The notes under the pieces: model-generated
The model's input: only the letters and a program-made list of their open reading frames with translations
What the model was told of the DNA's origin: nothing
Database searches by the model: none
Part shown: positions 33,980-45,442 of the stretch, piece after piece
Position numbering within the stretch: the stretch's first letter is position 1
Layout: each line of letters starts with the position of its first letter
Assembly: GCA_030062745.1 (NCBI GenBank)
Contig: CP099848.1
Span: forward strand, 23,252,378-23,316,377
Direction of reading: 5' to 3'
Source: Capitulum mitella
Taxonomy: Eukaryota > Arthropoda > Thecostraca > Pollicipedomorpha > Pollicipedidae
Length of the DNA stretch: 64,000 nt
Translations under genes and position numbers: made by a program

Positions 33980-34722
33980 CTGAATAGCAGAGCACTATAA
34001 GAACGTTTCATTTTCCTTGTATTACACTATCTTCGCATTCCAAAGGAGCGATGAGCACCAACAGATTCCCTTTTGTTGACCAAGACGGTTGGGTCGATCG
34101 ATATATTATAAGCACCTGGTGTACCACGTTCACAAAAAAAGTCCAAAATCAAACCGTCCACCCACAACTTCAAGACAACGGCCAATGAGGCAAACGAAGT
34201 TGCATCACTGAAGAATTGCGGACAGCAACACCCCCGTGCACCCGCCGTCGCTTCCGCGCACAACGGCAGCCGGATCAACAATGCGCTCAAACCACGCACC
34301 GTGGCGAATCCATACATGTTCATTGAAAAAAAAAACACTCAAGGCTTCAGTACAGCGTCGTATAAAATTATATTTGAGACATCATTATGACGATTAATAA
34401 AGAAATTAATAAAATCATAATCGAAGTTATACATTTAATGATGTCAAAAATTTATTTCATATACTTCGGTTCGCCGTATCACAGTACCTAAAACAATACG
34501 ATAGTGAAGCAAAGATAAATTTTATTAGCGACATTTCTGCCTTCCCAAGTTAGTTTATTTCATGAGAGCTGACTTTTATTACCGTTTTGTATTTCCAACA
34601 AATTTTTCTGGTAATAAACAAACGTTCATATTTGCTAAATGAGACAATTTCGGAGGTATCATTTCAATTGTGGTGCCTTTCACCGGCGCGCTCGCAGCAA
34701 TGCTGAAAAGTGGGGAGAGTAC
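33980..34722 (-). promoter_or_regulatory. Upstream region of NOS1AP copy 1
   Basis: Upstream of the PTB exon, normal CpG frequency returns and a GC-rich patch lies at about 34220-34310. That is where a promoter or 5' UTR exon would be expected. An open frame on the - strand (34027-34338) is interrupted by a TAA in copy 2, so it is not coding. No TATA box was seen in the right place. Confidence 0.35.
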
Positions 34723-36130
34723 ACTTTGCTGACGAGAGCTGCTGACCAGCCCATACTCTAAGCTTAGGCCTTCTTACAAAATTCTGAAAAGACAGATCGA
34801 TAGCTTTGCGTTTTTAACTGTGGGGTTTTGAGTTTCAAGCTTTTTCGTTTAGTAACGGCTTCAAAATAAAGCTGTAACTGGCCAGTGCATTCATCAATGA
34901 CCAATCAGCTGTTGCTACCATCCCATACTCCGAAACGACTCGGTACAACATAATTTAACCTACTTTAATCGACAGCCAGTGTTCGGAAACGTGGGGGTTT
35001 TGAGGTTTCCGAACACTGGCTGTCGATTGGGCATAGTTTTATACTTTGCTGACGAGAGCTGCTGACCAGCCCATACTCTAAGCTTAGGCCTTCTTACAAA
35101 ATTCTGAAAAGACAGATCGATAGCTTTGCGTTTTTAACTGTGGGGTTTTGAGTTTCAAGCTTTTTCGTTTAGTAACGGCTTCAAAATAAAGCTGTAACTG
35201 GCCAGTGCATTCATCAATGACCAATCAGCTGTTGCTACCATCCCATACTCCGAAACGACTCGGTACAACATAATTTAACCTACTTTAATCGACAGCCAGT
35301 GTTCGGAAACGTGGGGGTTTTGAGTTTCATAGCTCTGCATGCATTTTTTACACAGATATCCGTGAAAACCCAAAACCGGTTTGCTGACGAGCCCATGCTC
35401 AGAAACCGCTCATCCAATGTCTCCAAAACCATCACCAATCGACTGGAAATGTCTCAAAACGGTGGGGTTTCAAATTTCTTCCCAAAAGATTCCATATCAC
35501 GAGAGAAAAGTACACTAACGTGAAATTCGGGACTTTCGCTTGCAGCCATTCACCAATTACGAAACGCAACTCTGCTGACGAAACCATGCTCAGAACGTGC
35601 TACGATAGTGCCAATAAAACTATGCCCAATCGACAGCCAGTGTTCGGAAACGTGGGGGTTTTGAGTTTCATAGCTCTGCATGCATTTTTTACACAGATAT
35701 CCGTGAAAACCCAAAACCGGTTTGCTGACGAGCCCATGCTCAGAAACCGCTCAACCAATTTCTGCAAAACCATCGCCAATCGACTGGAAATGTCTCAAAA
35801 CGGTGGGGTTTCAAATTTCTTCTCAAAAGATTCCATATCACGAGAGAAAAGTACACTAACGTGAAATTCGGGAGTTTCGCTTGCAGCCATTCACCAATGA
35901 CGAAACCCAACTCGGCTGGCGAAACCATACTTAAAACCTGCAAAATGAATGCCAATGAAACTATGGTTAATCGACAGCCAGTGTCTGAAAACGTGGGGGG
36001 TTTCAGTTTTATAGATATGTATTGATACAGATATGCGCGAAAACCCGAAGGTACGGTTTGTTGACGAAACCATGTCCGGAAATCCTTACTTTAATTTCTA
36101 CAAAATCATCGCTAGTCGACTGGGAATGCG
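34723..36130. repeat. Satellite array (~341-bp and 320-bp units)
   Basis: The motif GACAGCCAGTGTTCGGAAAC recurs at 35291, 35632 and 35973 (diverged), a period of 341 bases. Each 341-base unit contains a second, diverged half starting CAATCGACTGG about 150 bases later, so the unit is a dimer of related monomers. To the left, 34723-35006 and 35043-35326 appear identical over 284 bases (offset 320). Between them, 35005-35042 is an inverted copy of about 38 bases found at 35614-35652, which creates a perfect 24-bp hairpin (34967-34990 with 35005-35028). Copy 2 of the duplication has no satellite at this point. Confidence 0.85.
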
Positions 36131-36240
36131 CCAAAAGTGTGGGAATCCTGACTTTATAGACACCTGTTGGCATTTATTAAATCAACTTTTACACCTACGC
36201 GTATGAATACCAGAAACATGCCATACTTTGTGAACGAGGC
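36131..36240. other. Decayed edge of the satellite
   Basis: The sequence still loosely follows the satellite to about 36170, then becomes unique. Confidence 0.4.
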
Positions 36241-36545
36241 TACACTAGCAGAAATAACTGAGAGTGACGTTTCGAAATGACGCGCATGCGCATTGTGTCG
36301 CATATGTGGAATGTTCCAGACGCTCCATGAGGTAGGTGGTGTGTGGTCGTGTTTGCGATGTTGGCTTTATATCGGGTGGCTTTCGTCTTCTTGTTGCTCC
36401 CTGCGTTTTGCGTACATTGGTAAGCTTTATAATGAGCAAAATTAGATCGTTGTGTGCAGTTTTTGTCTTCTTCGCAAATTCCAAAGCTGGATGTCATGTC
36501 GTGCCATTGTCTGTATGCTAGGCGCAATCTCCCACGTGTGATAAC
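36241..36545 (+). promoter_or_regulatory. CpG-normal promoter-like patch with an NRF1-type site
   Basis: GCGCATGCGC, the palindromic NRF1 (Drosophila EWG) core, is at 36282-36291 inside a patch with ordinary CpG content. The next 2.5 kb are CpG-poor. In genomes with gene-body methylation a CpG-normal promoter followed by a CpG-poor transcribed region is the expected pattern. The transcript it might serve could lead to the SGNH exon at 39210. That link is inference. Confidence 0.35.
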
Positions 36546-36784
36546 CCCAGGAAATCCGCGTAGTTATGAAGCCACATTGGCATCAAAAATGCAAAATTAG
36601 AAGTGGCCCAATCGCAGGTGTTTAGTGCCTTGCCATCACCACGATTTCTTCAAAATAATCCGAAGTGATAAGTTAAATTATAAGTGATTTAGCCACCCAC
36701 CCCAACAACTACAGCAGTTTGAAACTGGTGTGCAAGACAAATCAACACTGCCTCTTAGTAGTGATAGTTGACAGTCGTGCCATG

Positions 36785-37700
36785 AATTATGACTTCACTG
36801 AAAGATCCATCAAAATACAACCACCTCGGAACTCAAAACAAGTTGAGATGGCATTGAAATGGGATGGGGATGGGCTGGGACTGGACAAGGACAGACATAA
36901 GCTGCTGGAAGGGAACAGGGACAGACAAGGGGTACTGGGACAGTGCAGAGAAAATGGACAGCAGGGATGGATCTAGTGGTTATGTTTGGGGAGGGGCTAA
37001 CCAGTATCCCGGGTCTGCATGGTAAGTCAGCGGAGTTGTTGACCGGAGGTGGCTGTGGGTTCGGAGAGTGTATGGTAGCAACTGAATATGGATGGTAAAC
37101 CATCAACCAGGGAGTAGGGAATGCTGGGCATTTTTAAACTGTGGTTGACTAGGAATACCCATGTATTTTGGGGGAATGGCTGCTTTGGAGTACGAAGTTT
37201 TTCATGGAGTATAAATTTTTTGGTGCTCCTTAACACCAGAAGACAGCAGTTTTTCCAACACTGTCTGGCACTGACTGGGGCATTTTGTCACCTTCCACAG
37301 ACTGGGGGCCTGAAACATCCTGGCCCTGTTCATCTCTAGAACCAATTGCATAATTCAGCTCATTCAAACAGTAACTGCTGGCCCCATCCTTTTGCATGTT
37401 CCTATCCCATCCACATCCCCTTGCTTATCCCTTTCCAAGCCCAGACTTGTCACCATTCTGCCCTGACACCCTTCCATGCCTGTTCCATTAGTCCTCATCT
37501 CTCTCCTAACCTCTTCCAGGTCCTCCATATCTCTGTACTGTCCCAGTTTTCCTTGTGTGTCTCAGTTCCTTCCCAAGCACTCATGTCCTTGTTCAGTCCC
37601 AGTCTACCTCCCTGTCCCATTTCAGTACTGTCTCAGCTTATTTCAAGTTTTGAGATAGGATTTGATAGGTCTTTTAATGATGCCATATTTTGCAGCACTC
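36785..37700. repeat. Diverged imperfect palindrome (~0.9 kb)
   Basis: On the - strand 36795-36965 reads ACTGTCCCAGTACCCCTTGT, CCTTGTCCAGTCCCAG and CCATTTCAATGCCATCTC. On the + strand 37537-37660 reads ACTGTCCCAGTTTTCCTTGT, CCTTGTTCAGTCCCAG and CCATTTCAGTACTGTCTC in the same order. The two arms are thus inverted copies about 600 bases apart. The interior is unique or too diverged to align by eye. The whole is CpG-poor. Confidence 0.55.
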
Positions 37701-39209
37701 AATCATCAGTGCTAAAAAGGTGGTGGTGATCTGTCCGGATGCTCAGTGCTTCGAGCTAGTGCTAGTTGTTGAGACTGGGTAGCTGAATCATGTCAGGAGA
37801 TAATTTTGAGGAGGTTGCCATGGTGGCAAGGCACCAAATGCCTGCCATTGGACTACTTTTTTATCATGCATCTTTTGGTGCCAGTATGGCTGAATATCTC
37901 TGTGGATTTCTGGAGTTGTGAGAAGCAGGAGGCCCATGCCTAGAATACCCCAGTTTTGTTTCTGGGGACCAGGAATGTAGGAGCATTCTGTAAAGTGGGG
38001 GGCAGAGATGTTTCCCTGCAGAGGGTTAATTTTAAATTTACCAAAAAGTGGGGAACCATAACCCCCCATTCATATGCCTGTGATGGGGACTGTGCACTAG
38101 TGTTGGACCTTAGCATGTTTTTTAGGTGTGTTTTTGCCCCATTAACTTGCTAAGGTTGAACATAGCACCTGTTGGTAACAACTGGAAAGAATGGGCTAAA
38201 ACACCACAGTTTCCTCACAGTCAATTTGAGACAGTTTTGCTCAAAGCTGTTTAACAATGTTATCAGAGCAGAGCTACTTATTCACATGCTGGGGTTCCAG
38301 TTTGGCAGTGCAGGGCCAAACTGCACCATACCAGAACTGAAAGTGATGCATTGCCGGCCTTGGACAGATCTTTTTTTAATAGACCAATCTGACTTGTGAC
38401 AGAAGACCCTGACCTTCACAGGGCAATGCTTCATTGTCTTGCACATTATTCCCCAAATGTGAATACATTCAAAAAAAACCTGGACAGTCACTGGCTAGGG
38501 TGTCAATTCTAGGCAATGCAACCAAGATAGGTATTCTGATTGCCAGATGCTAGGTAATGAGGAGGCTTGTATGGATGTGTTGAACCTTCCCTGTCTGTAA
38601 CCTGTTGAATTTTTACCTCTAGAGAAAGGCATTGCCCTGAAGCAACATGCTTCCCTGCAAACCATTTTCCTAAAATCTTTGTGACTTGTGGTATGCTTGG
38701 AACAAGATACATTGTAGAAGAGAGCAAATGTCATGTGTAGGACAGAAGTAGTCATGGTACACACAACTTAAATCACAATGTTTGCATACATGTTCTTTGC
38801 TGGCATGCATTTTTAATTAGTAACCTTTGGAATTGGGGGAGGGTGGTAGAAAGGAGGTAAATTGACATCGTGGAAACACTATGGCCGGTGTTGTATTTCA
38901 ACTAAACTCATTCACCACTCTAGTTTGGTATCACTGCACTTCATCATCTCTCACATCTTTGGACCTTGACTCGCAAAGAATGTAAGTGCCTTACAGAGTA
39001 TCGAAGGAATCAAGGATGAATTTTTCATCACATTGCATTCCTACTGTGTCACAAGAGATGTTATGCTAAGAAAGCCCTTCCGGGATCCACACTTACATTC
39101 GTGAAGTATGATGTCATGATGAGCCATATCTCATTCTGTGTTAATTCTGAGACACGTCATGAAAATAGACATCATCTTCAGTAACGTCCCCTCTTTTTTT
39201 CTTTTCCAG
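37701..39209. other. CpG-poor non-coding DNA, probable intron end
   Basis: No protein was recognised. CpG is rare and TG/CA common. The stretch ends in a strong pyrimidine tract and TTTTCCAG (AG at 39208-39209), a good splice acceptor for the following ORF. Confidence 0.45.
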
Positions 39210-39948
39210 GTACCTAATGGCAACCAATCAGAGCGCATCTGGGGGGGAGGGTACTAGCCGGCACTCGCAAAAGAGGCGGGAGGGTGAGGGACGGGTGGAA
39301 AGAGTGCCAGTAGTGCTTGTGGGGGATAGTAAATTTAAGGAGAGTAGGATTAGGTCCCACCTTTCTGTTCTAGACCAGACCGTGAGGAGGAGGTTGGGCC
39401 GGGCCAAAAATGTCCATTTTGTGCCCGAGGAGGTCCTAGCGTTCCCAGGGAAGAGCTGCGGCTCGCCGGGTGTAGCAGAGCAGATAGCGACTAGGCTGGG
39501 GGAGATATGTGGGGCCACCCCGGGAAGGGCCGTGCTGGCTGTTTTTTGTATGGGTGGGAACGGGGTTTTCCGCTGGGAAGGGATGGGGTCGGACGAAGAG
39601 GTCACCCGGGAGTTGGGGGCACACAAGGAGCTGCTGCGGCAGCTTCTTGTGTGCATCCCCAACCTCCGTTTGCTGGTGGTGGGCATCCCGCCACGTCCAA
39701 AAATCCCCTGTCACACTGTCTTTTTGGGTAGGGTTAATGGGCACCTGCGTGCCAGCGTGTTAGATCTTGCTCGGGCCCACCCTGGGAGGTTAGTTTTTGA
39801 GGAGGTAGGGAAAATTTTCAGGGAGAACCCTGCACTGTTTCACAGTGACGGGGTTCACTTTAACTCCGCAGGGACCCGGGCCTTCTTGACTGCCGTGGCA
39901 TCGTACTACAGTACGGTGCCCCTGCAGCGTAATAACCTTTTGAAGTAG
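39210..39948 (+). CDS. SGNH/GDSL-hydrolase-like protein
   Basis: A 243-residue frame runs from the ATG at 39217, seven bases after a strong splice acceptor, to a TAG stop. It carries the spaced blocks of SGNH hydrolases: VVLVGDSKF (block I, Ser in GDS), a glycine in FPGKSCGSP (block II), MGGNG (block III, Asn) and HSDGVHFNSAG near the C-terminus (block V, Asp and His). All four name residues are present, so the active site may work on an ester or acetyl group of unknown type. The first 27 residues are polar and basic with no signal peptide. SGNH domains of this kind occur in host genes and also in ORFs of some retroelements (for example CR1-type and certain tyrosine-recombinase elements), so this may be a domesticated or resident transposon ORF. 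No reverse transcriptase was found next to it. Confidence 0.6.
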
Positions 39949-42079
39949 GCACGCTGATAGGAATACGTTTCTATATACACATGAAAGGAGAAGTTATTTT
40001 TAGTATTTCTCATTCTTTCACGAATTCAAGTTGCTCCTTAGCGTCATGTGCCCTTTGCATGTTTGGGTAAAACCAGTAAGTCGTCTTGTGCAGTGCATGG
40101 CGAGCGAAACTACTTCGTTGCTCCCTGCATCATTACTTTTTCCTTGTACCTTGTACATTACACGGATGTTGATCAGTCTTCAGTACTGTGCATCCCAAGA
40201 ATTTCAAGTTTACGCGTCATCTGCCCACGATATTGTTTGCTCTTATTTCCGAGTGGTTCAGTTTCACGCGTGTGGTTCTTGATCTCACGGATTCTCCCTC
40301 CATGGAATATAGAACTGCTTGACTGCTGCGCACTGGTTTGCTTGGTCTTTGGGTTTGCTGCTGTGGAACTGGTATGCATCTTTGGCGATTTCATTTGTAT
40401 TCTGTCTCGGACTCTTCTTGAACGTTTAAATTGGAGTTCCATCGCTGCAGCCCTCTGCATAAAGCGAAGCCAAAGAAGTAGCAGTGGGTGGTTTTAGGCT
40501 GTCATAGCTACAATGACTTGCTAATCATGTCATGTAAGACCCCCATTTGCGTTTCCCCCCCCCATCCCCACCTCCACTTTCACACGGCGCAAGGATGGCT
40601 GGGAGGTACATGTAAGGTTAGGTATCTCGATGCACCAAAATGGTGCTCATTTGAAGTCGGCCGCAGCTCAGGATAATATAAGGGGATAAGCGGTTTGCAT
40701 GGCCGCAGGCAAAATTTATGGGGGCGGACTACTTCCTATCCAGCCTTCAGGCTATGGATGGCGGTAGCGGGATTCCTCCACGTGGAGCCCCCGGGGAAAT
40801 GCACGGAATATATTTCACTGTATCTCGTTTGTCTCGTCGCCTGTTCGTGAATGTTTGCAGGATGAAACCTGTTTGTTATTGCCTACGGTTTTCCTAAATG
40901 AAGTTGCTGTGATGTCATTATTGCTTTAAGATTCCTCGTCCTTGGTATGCGTTTTTGGGCATCTGGTTTATCTTTTCAGGGTTTTAACCTTTCGCTTATC
41001 CCGTGCATTTCGCTAAACGTATCCCAAATGTTGGATGTACATCTGTTCGTCGGTAATTGTGACTTGTGATGGCCAGTATGATGCCGAATCCTATAAAATT
41101 TTCACGCTCCTTTCCGGACAGAGAGAAAATAGCATTAATGAAGTGATTCCAAGCCTTGTGTCCCGAGAAATACTTGATTTCACTGCAGCACCATCTTATC
41201 ACCCAGCTAGCAACACCATCTTTTCACCCAGCTATTTTCATTGACCACAAAGAAGGATTCATGGTTCCTCCTGCGTCCCGCAGTCTTCCCTACCATCGGA
41301 TCCATCTGCCATTTTTGCTGGCTGGTACATGTGTCATTTAAACGTGCAGTGATGCAGTGACAAAAGGGCAGTGATATATTGCACATGTATCACTGTTTCG
41401 TGGTGGGTCGACTCATGCAACCCCATGAAATGAGCACTGAACACGAATATAGTGCACGGACAGACCTGCGTGGATCCGTGTAGTGACCAGCTCTTGATGA
41501 GCTCCCGCGTCATCAGTGCTTGAGCCCACCCCTGCTATGTATTGGTGTGACGTAGCACGCGCCGCCGGCGATGACCTGACTGTGGTCGCGGTCGGGCCGG
41601 GCCGGGCCGGGCCGACGGGAGGAGAAGCGCTTGGGCAGTTTGGCGATGCTATGTCAGACTGTGTGTCACGACTGTGTCAGCTCTGATTGGCTCAGAAGAC
41701 CAACTGCCTGCCATGTCTGTGGGGTCGGCCCATAGACATAGACATATATTTGCTCAGCTTTTCCTCGATAACATGGCCATGACAACTTGTTAGTGAGGAT
41801 TGCAAAACAGCAAGTCCGAAAATAAAGGCGCAGGTACAAAAAAAACAAAAACACATGCATTCGGTCCTCACGATACAGTGCCATACGCATTCAGTCCTGG
41901 CCCATCTCTGCCAACATCATCTCGGTCAAGCGGGCGTCAAGTTGGCTTAGTCCCATATTATAGAACTTTGCATGTAACTTGCAAGTATCCGCGCCGCTAA
42001 AACCCAGTCCACGCGCACCTGCGTTGGTTTTTCACGATTGGCCGCTGCATTTGACCTTTGTACCGCATGCAATTTACCC
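39949..42079. other. No gene recognised
   Basis: The stretch holds unassigned single-copy-looking DNA. A short GGGCC tandem run (four units) lies near 41600. Confidence 0.5.
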
Positions 42080-42560
42080 GCCATTTTGGTCGGGTCGCTA
42101 AGGTCACAAGATTTAGGCAAAAGTGCCACTAAAACATGATTCCGTGTGGTCTGTACAAGCGCGGTGAGTAGACTAGAGTGGATGATTCCCCAATTGGAAA
42201 AAACATGCCCAATAGAAAAGAAACATCTCTGCAGGACCTTGACGCAAACACCATCACCACATGAGTTAGACGCATTCATGTTGCGTAGGATACTCCAAAG
42301 CAGGTCAGCTGTAGCCGGCTGCACTTTGAACGAGCGGGTGGTAAACCAGCGGAAATCTAACCGGTATAGCGTTCTTGGCTCCTGTGACGCTGTCGGCTGT
42401 TGTCAAGCCAACGCTGACAAAGTATCGGTTCAGCACATCGGGATGAATTTCGGGAGTGGCAGTGAACGTCACGTTACCCCCGATCACCGATTTCAAGCAC
42501 CGCCAAAGTCCAGGTCGCCCGACTTCACGAACGGCAGCTGCCGTTCTGTCTAACCGTGAT
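42080..42560 (-). pseudogene. LINE ORF2 fragment: EN-RT linker and start of reverse transcriptase
   Basis: On the - strand the first part reads GRPGLWRCLKSVIGG and then HPDVLNRYFVSVGLTTAD, the linker typical between endonuclease and reverse transcriptase in Jockey/CR1-type LINEs. A frameshift near 42324 then leads to FKVQPATADLLWSILRNMN, a degraded NSCGDGVCVKVLQ (usual form S-x-G-x-DGI) and SSLLTALVQTTRNHVLVALL with SDPTK, the beginning of the RT domain. The match ends there, before the catalytic YxDD region. This is a dead, 5'- and 3'-truncated fragment. It is not contiguous with the endonuclease ORF at 45443-46420, which is on the other strand, although both could come from one family. Confidence 0.75.
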
Positions 42561-45442
42561 ACCTCTCTGCAGCAGGAAGTTGGCAGCCGACACCCGAACA
42601 AGTAACGATACCAGGGGAATACGCCACAGTGGGAGGAAGGGTCTGGTATCGTCTGGAGCCGTGGACACGGAAGGGACGCCCTCGGTTTTCTGAGCCGAAG
42701 CAGATGGTGGCCTGCCAAAGACCGTCCAGCTACATGTTGGTGGCGGCACAAGGCTGGTCTGGAGATGTTCAGTATGGCACGGCACTGGTCTGGCGGAGCT
42801 GCCGCTGGACGGGTTTCAGTTTCAGAGCTGTGTAGCGTCGGAACCGCCGCTGCATCCGTCTGGTGCACCACGGCTGCCTGGCGACGTGGTGCCGGCTGGG
42901 GTCTGACGCCAGCCACTTGGCTTTGTGTCGGACTAGCCGTCGGACGACTCCGGAGACGACACTTTGAACCGCCGGATGTCGTTGTTCCGGATGACCGGTC
43001 GTTAGAGCAGCGTCTGATCGAGGTGGCTAGTGCGATGCATCATGACGTGGCGTCACATGGGAATCTGGCTTCTGATGTTTCTTGTGGCCAGCAGCGTGTT
43101 CCAGCTCAGCCGAGTGACCGTAGTCGTCTAGCTAACGAACGTGGACGCTACACCGATCATGGGTGCCTATTGCAAGCACTAGTCAGGTATGATCAGCCCC
43201 CATGATTGCTTGCAGTGCAAGAACGTGTGACCTTTTTAGAGGCCTTTCGTCTCTGAGATCGTCTTTCGTTTCGCCGCTGATTGTCGCATGATGCTCACGG
43301 TATCCGAGCTCACGACTCTAGACCTCTGACGATTCCTGGCCCCATGACCATATCCGTGGCCCACTGACCGTCCCAGGACCTTCGACGACTTAGAGCTCAT
43401 GGCCTTCCCAGGATCGCAAACTGACAGCCATGACAGCGTCAAGTTCCAAGGCCCTTGAAAACCTGGGGGTCTTTGATCATCCCAGGGCCCTTATCATCCA
43501 TCATCCAACGGCCCCTCGTTGTGTTGTAACCTCTGACCAGCCCAGGGTCCCTTATGTCTCGGGGCGCCTCTGGGACCCTGGTCGACCTCCAAGAGGGGGC
43601 GGTCACTCCAGTTGCCGCGCCCCTGGCCACGCCTGGGGAGAAGCGTCAATCCTTGAAGGAAGCAGGGTATTGAGGACAGTGCTTTGGGATCCCCGTCGTC
43701 ATCCACGCCACCAACAGAGGCGTGCTGGTGACGCGTTTTGAGGACTGCCTTGTCCCGTGACCCCTGAGGAATGATAACGTCTTTGTCTGTAACTTGTTGC
43801 GTATGATGACGGTTTCTGTTGTCTTGTTCTTTTGCATTATTGTATGTCATTGGTTGCTATGTTATTTTAGTCTAAAGGCCGTTCCGTTCTCCGGGCTCCT
43901 GTGTTTTCTCGCGCGATTTCTTCTTCGATCGACTTAGCGTCGGCGCTGGAGACGCTTTTCGCAAGTTAATACTGCTCTGGTGATCTCATTGGCCGCCAGC
44001 GTGTAATTGACTACTTTGTACATACATACAAAGTTATCTGTGGCGCCATGAGACACTTGATCAAAGCTGACATAGTATTTTCTGAATCGCAGGACTCGGG
44101 ATATCGATTGGTGGTAGACCAATTCACTTCCGATGGTTTGATCATAAGATAGTAGGGGAACCCCTTTTTGACACCTTCAGGCGGTGCCGGGTTAAGAAGT
44201 AGGTGACGACTGCAAAAGAGCATTGTGTGGCTTTCTTACTAGTGTTAACGTGCCGTGTATTGACGATATTCTTGTTGCCACGAGGATGATATAGTACTGT
44301 GATGTGTCTTTTTCGCGCTCTTACCTTTGCATGACGAATGATTTTCGAGGTGATTTTCTGGGATGAAGTGTGTCCTTGAGAATACAAATGGGATGAAAAC
44401 AGCTTTGCGAATGAACAACGCAAACAACGGGGTCGGACCCTGTCGGGAAGGCCGGCGTCGGAGCGATGCCCGGTGCAGTGTGCGCGCACCGATACCGCAG
44501 GTGTCAACAGTTGCGGGCAAAGATGCGGACACAACTGTATTAGCCAGCATACGGTCTACGGCTGCCTTGGTTGTGGTGCCATCTAATACCATACACACAA
44601 CCATAATTGCGCCTGCTCCATAAGCACGTAACGCACGTCTACCATGCATATTCCGAAAGAAGAACCGGTGTCGAATAAAGGAACTTCGAAAAACCAATTG
44701 GACATATTGGACATGGGAGACAATGCGACCTTCGTCACGAACTTCCCGAGCATATGGAGGCCTTTTTCATAAACCCAACTCAAGATAAATCAGTCATCGA
44801 TAACTTACCTACAAAACTGTCTCCTACGGCGAGGCAAATACCTCGCCAGTGCAAAAGCAGCAGTCAGTGAACCAGTCCGGCGATCCATCAACCACACCGT
44901 AATGAACGGCTACGAACAATGCCTTACTCTCGATCTATGTCGTCTGACCATATGGCAACCTGCTAACATTTTGTTCATAAAATCGGCGGTGGTGCGCGGT
45001 CACATTGCCAGTTACAATTCACATCCAGGTTTCTTGTTTTCAAGCACATGCTCGAATAAACCAAAGCGAGTGCGACAAAACTTCTGGTTTCGAAGCTTTA
45101 AATTGTCATGCATCGGAATCAGTATTCAGTGGGGTGCGAGCCGCAAGAATCTACGACAGCGTGCGGACGCTCGCCGCGGCCAGTCACAGCAGCGTCTACG
45201 CGACACCTGCTAATCCTACGTCCAGCGTGCCGAGCGCACGGGACCGGACGCTCGCCGCAACCGGCCGCACAGATAACCGAAACAGTGGTCCGCAGTCCCT
45301 GTTTTTATTTGACCTCTGCGAAGCTGCTGACGCGATGGGAGCTCGACCGCAGATGGCCCGCAGACATTAGCCGGCGCACGATGAGGGGAATGAACATACT
45401 GAATGAACATACACATCATACTGCCGACGCCCGTGTGAGGGG
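42561..45442. other. No gene recognised
   Basis: GC-rich open frames at 42560-43200 and low-complexity GACCCTGG-type sequence at 43400-43700 show no family resemblance. The stretch from about 44900 may include the 5' part of the LINE that follows. Confidence 0.45.

Larger units (their letters stand above)
24521..34719. repeat. Segmental duplication, copy 1 (~10.2 kb)
   Basis: This block recurs in the same orientation at 50925-61077. Offsets between matching points run from 26406 at the left through 26419 at the NOS1AP C-terminal exon to 26363 at the PTB exon, changing where mini- and microsatellites differ in length. Divergence looks like a few percent or less in the non-coding parts and almost nil over the PTB exon. 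The left match starts exactly where the other copy emerges from a 500-N gap, so its true left limit is unknown. The right break is sharp, after GCTGAAAAGT. Confidence 0.95.

Noticed and set aside
34027-34338. 103-codon frame with a hydrophobic N-terminus upstream of NOS1AP
   Set aside because: In copy 2 a single G-to-A change creates a stop inside it, while the real exons are nearly unchanged. It is more likely 5' region.
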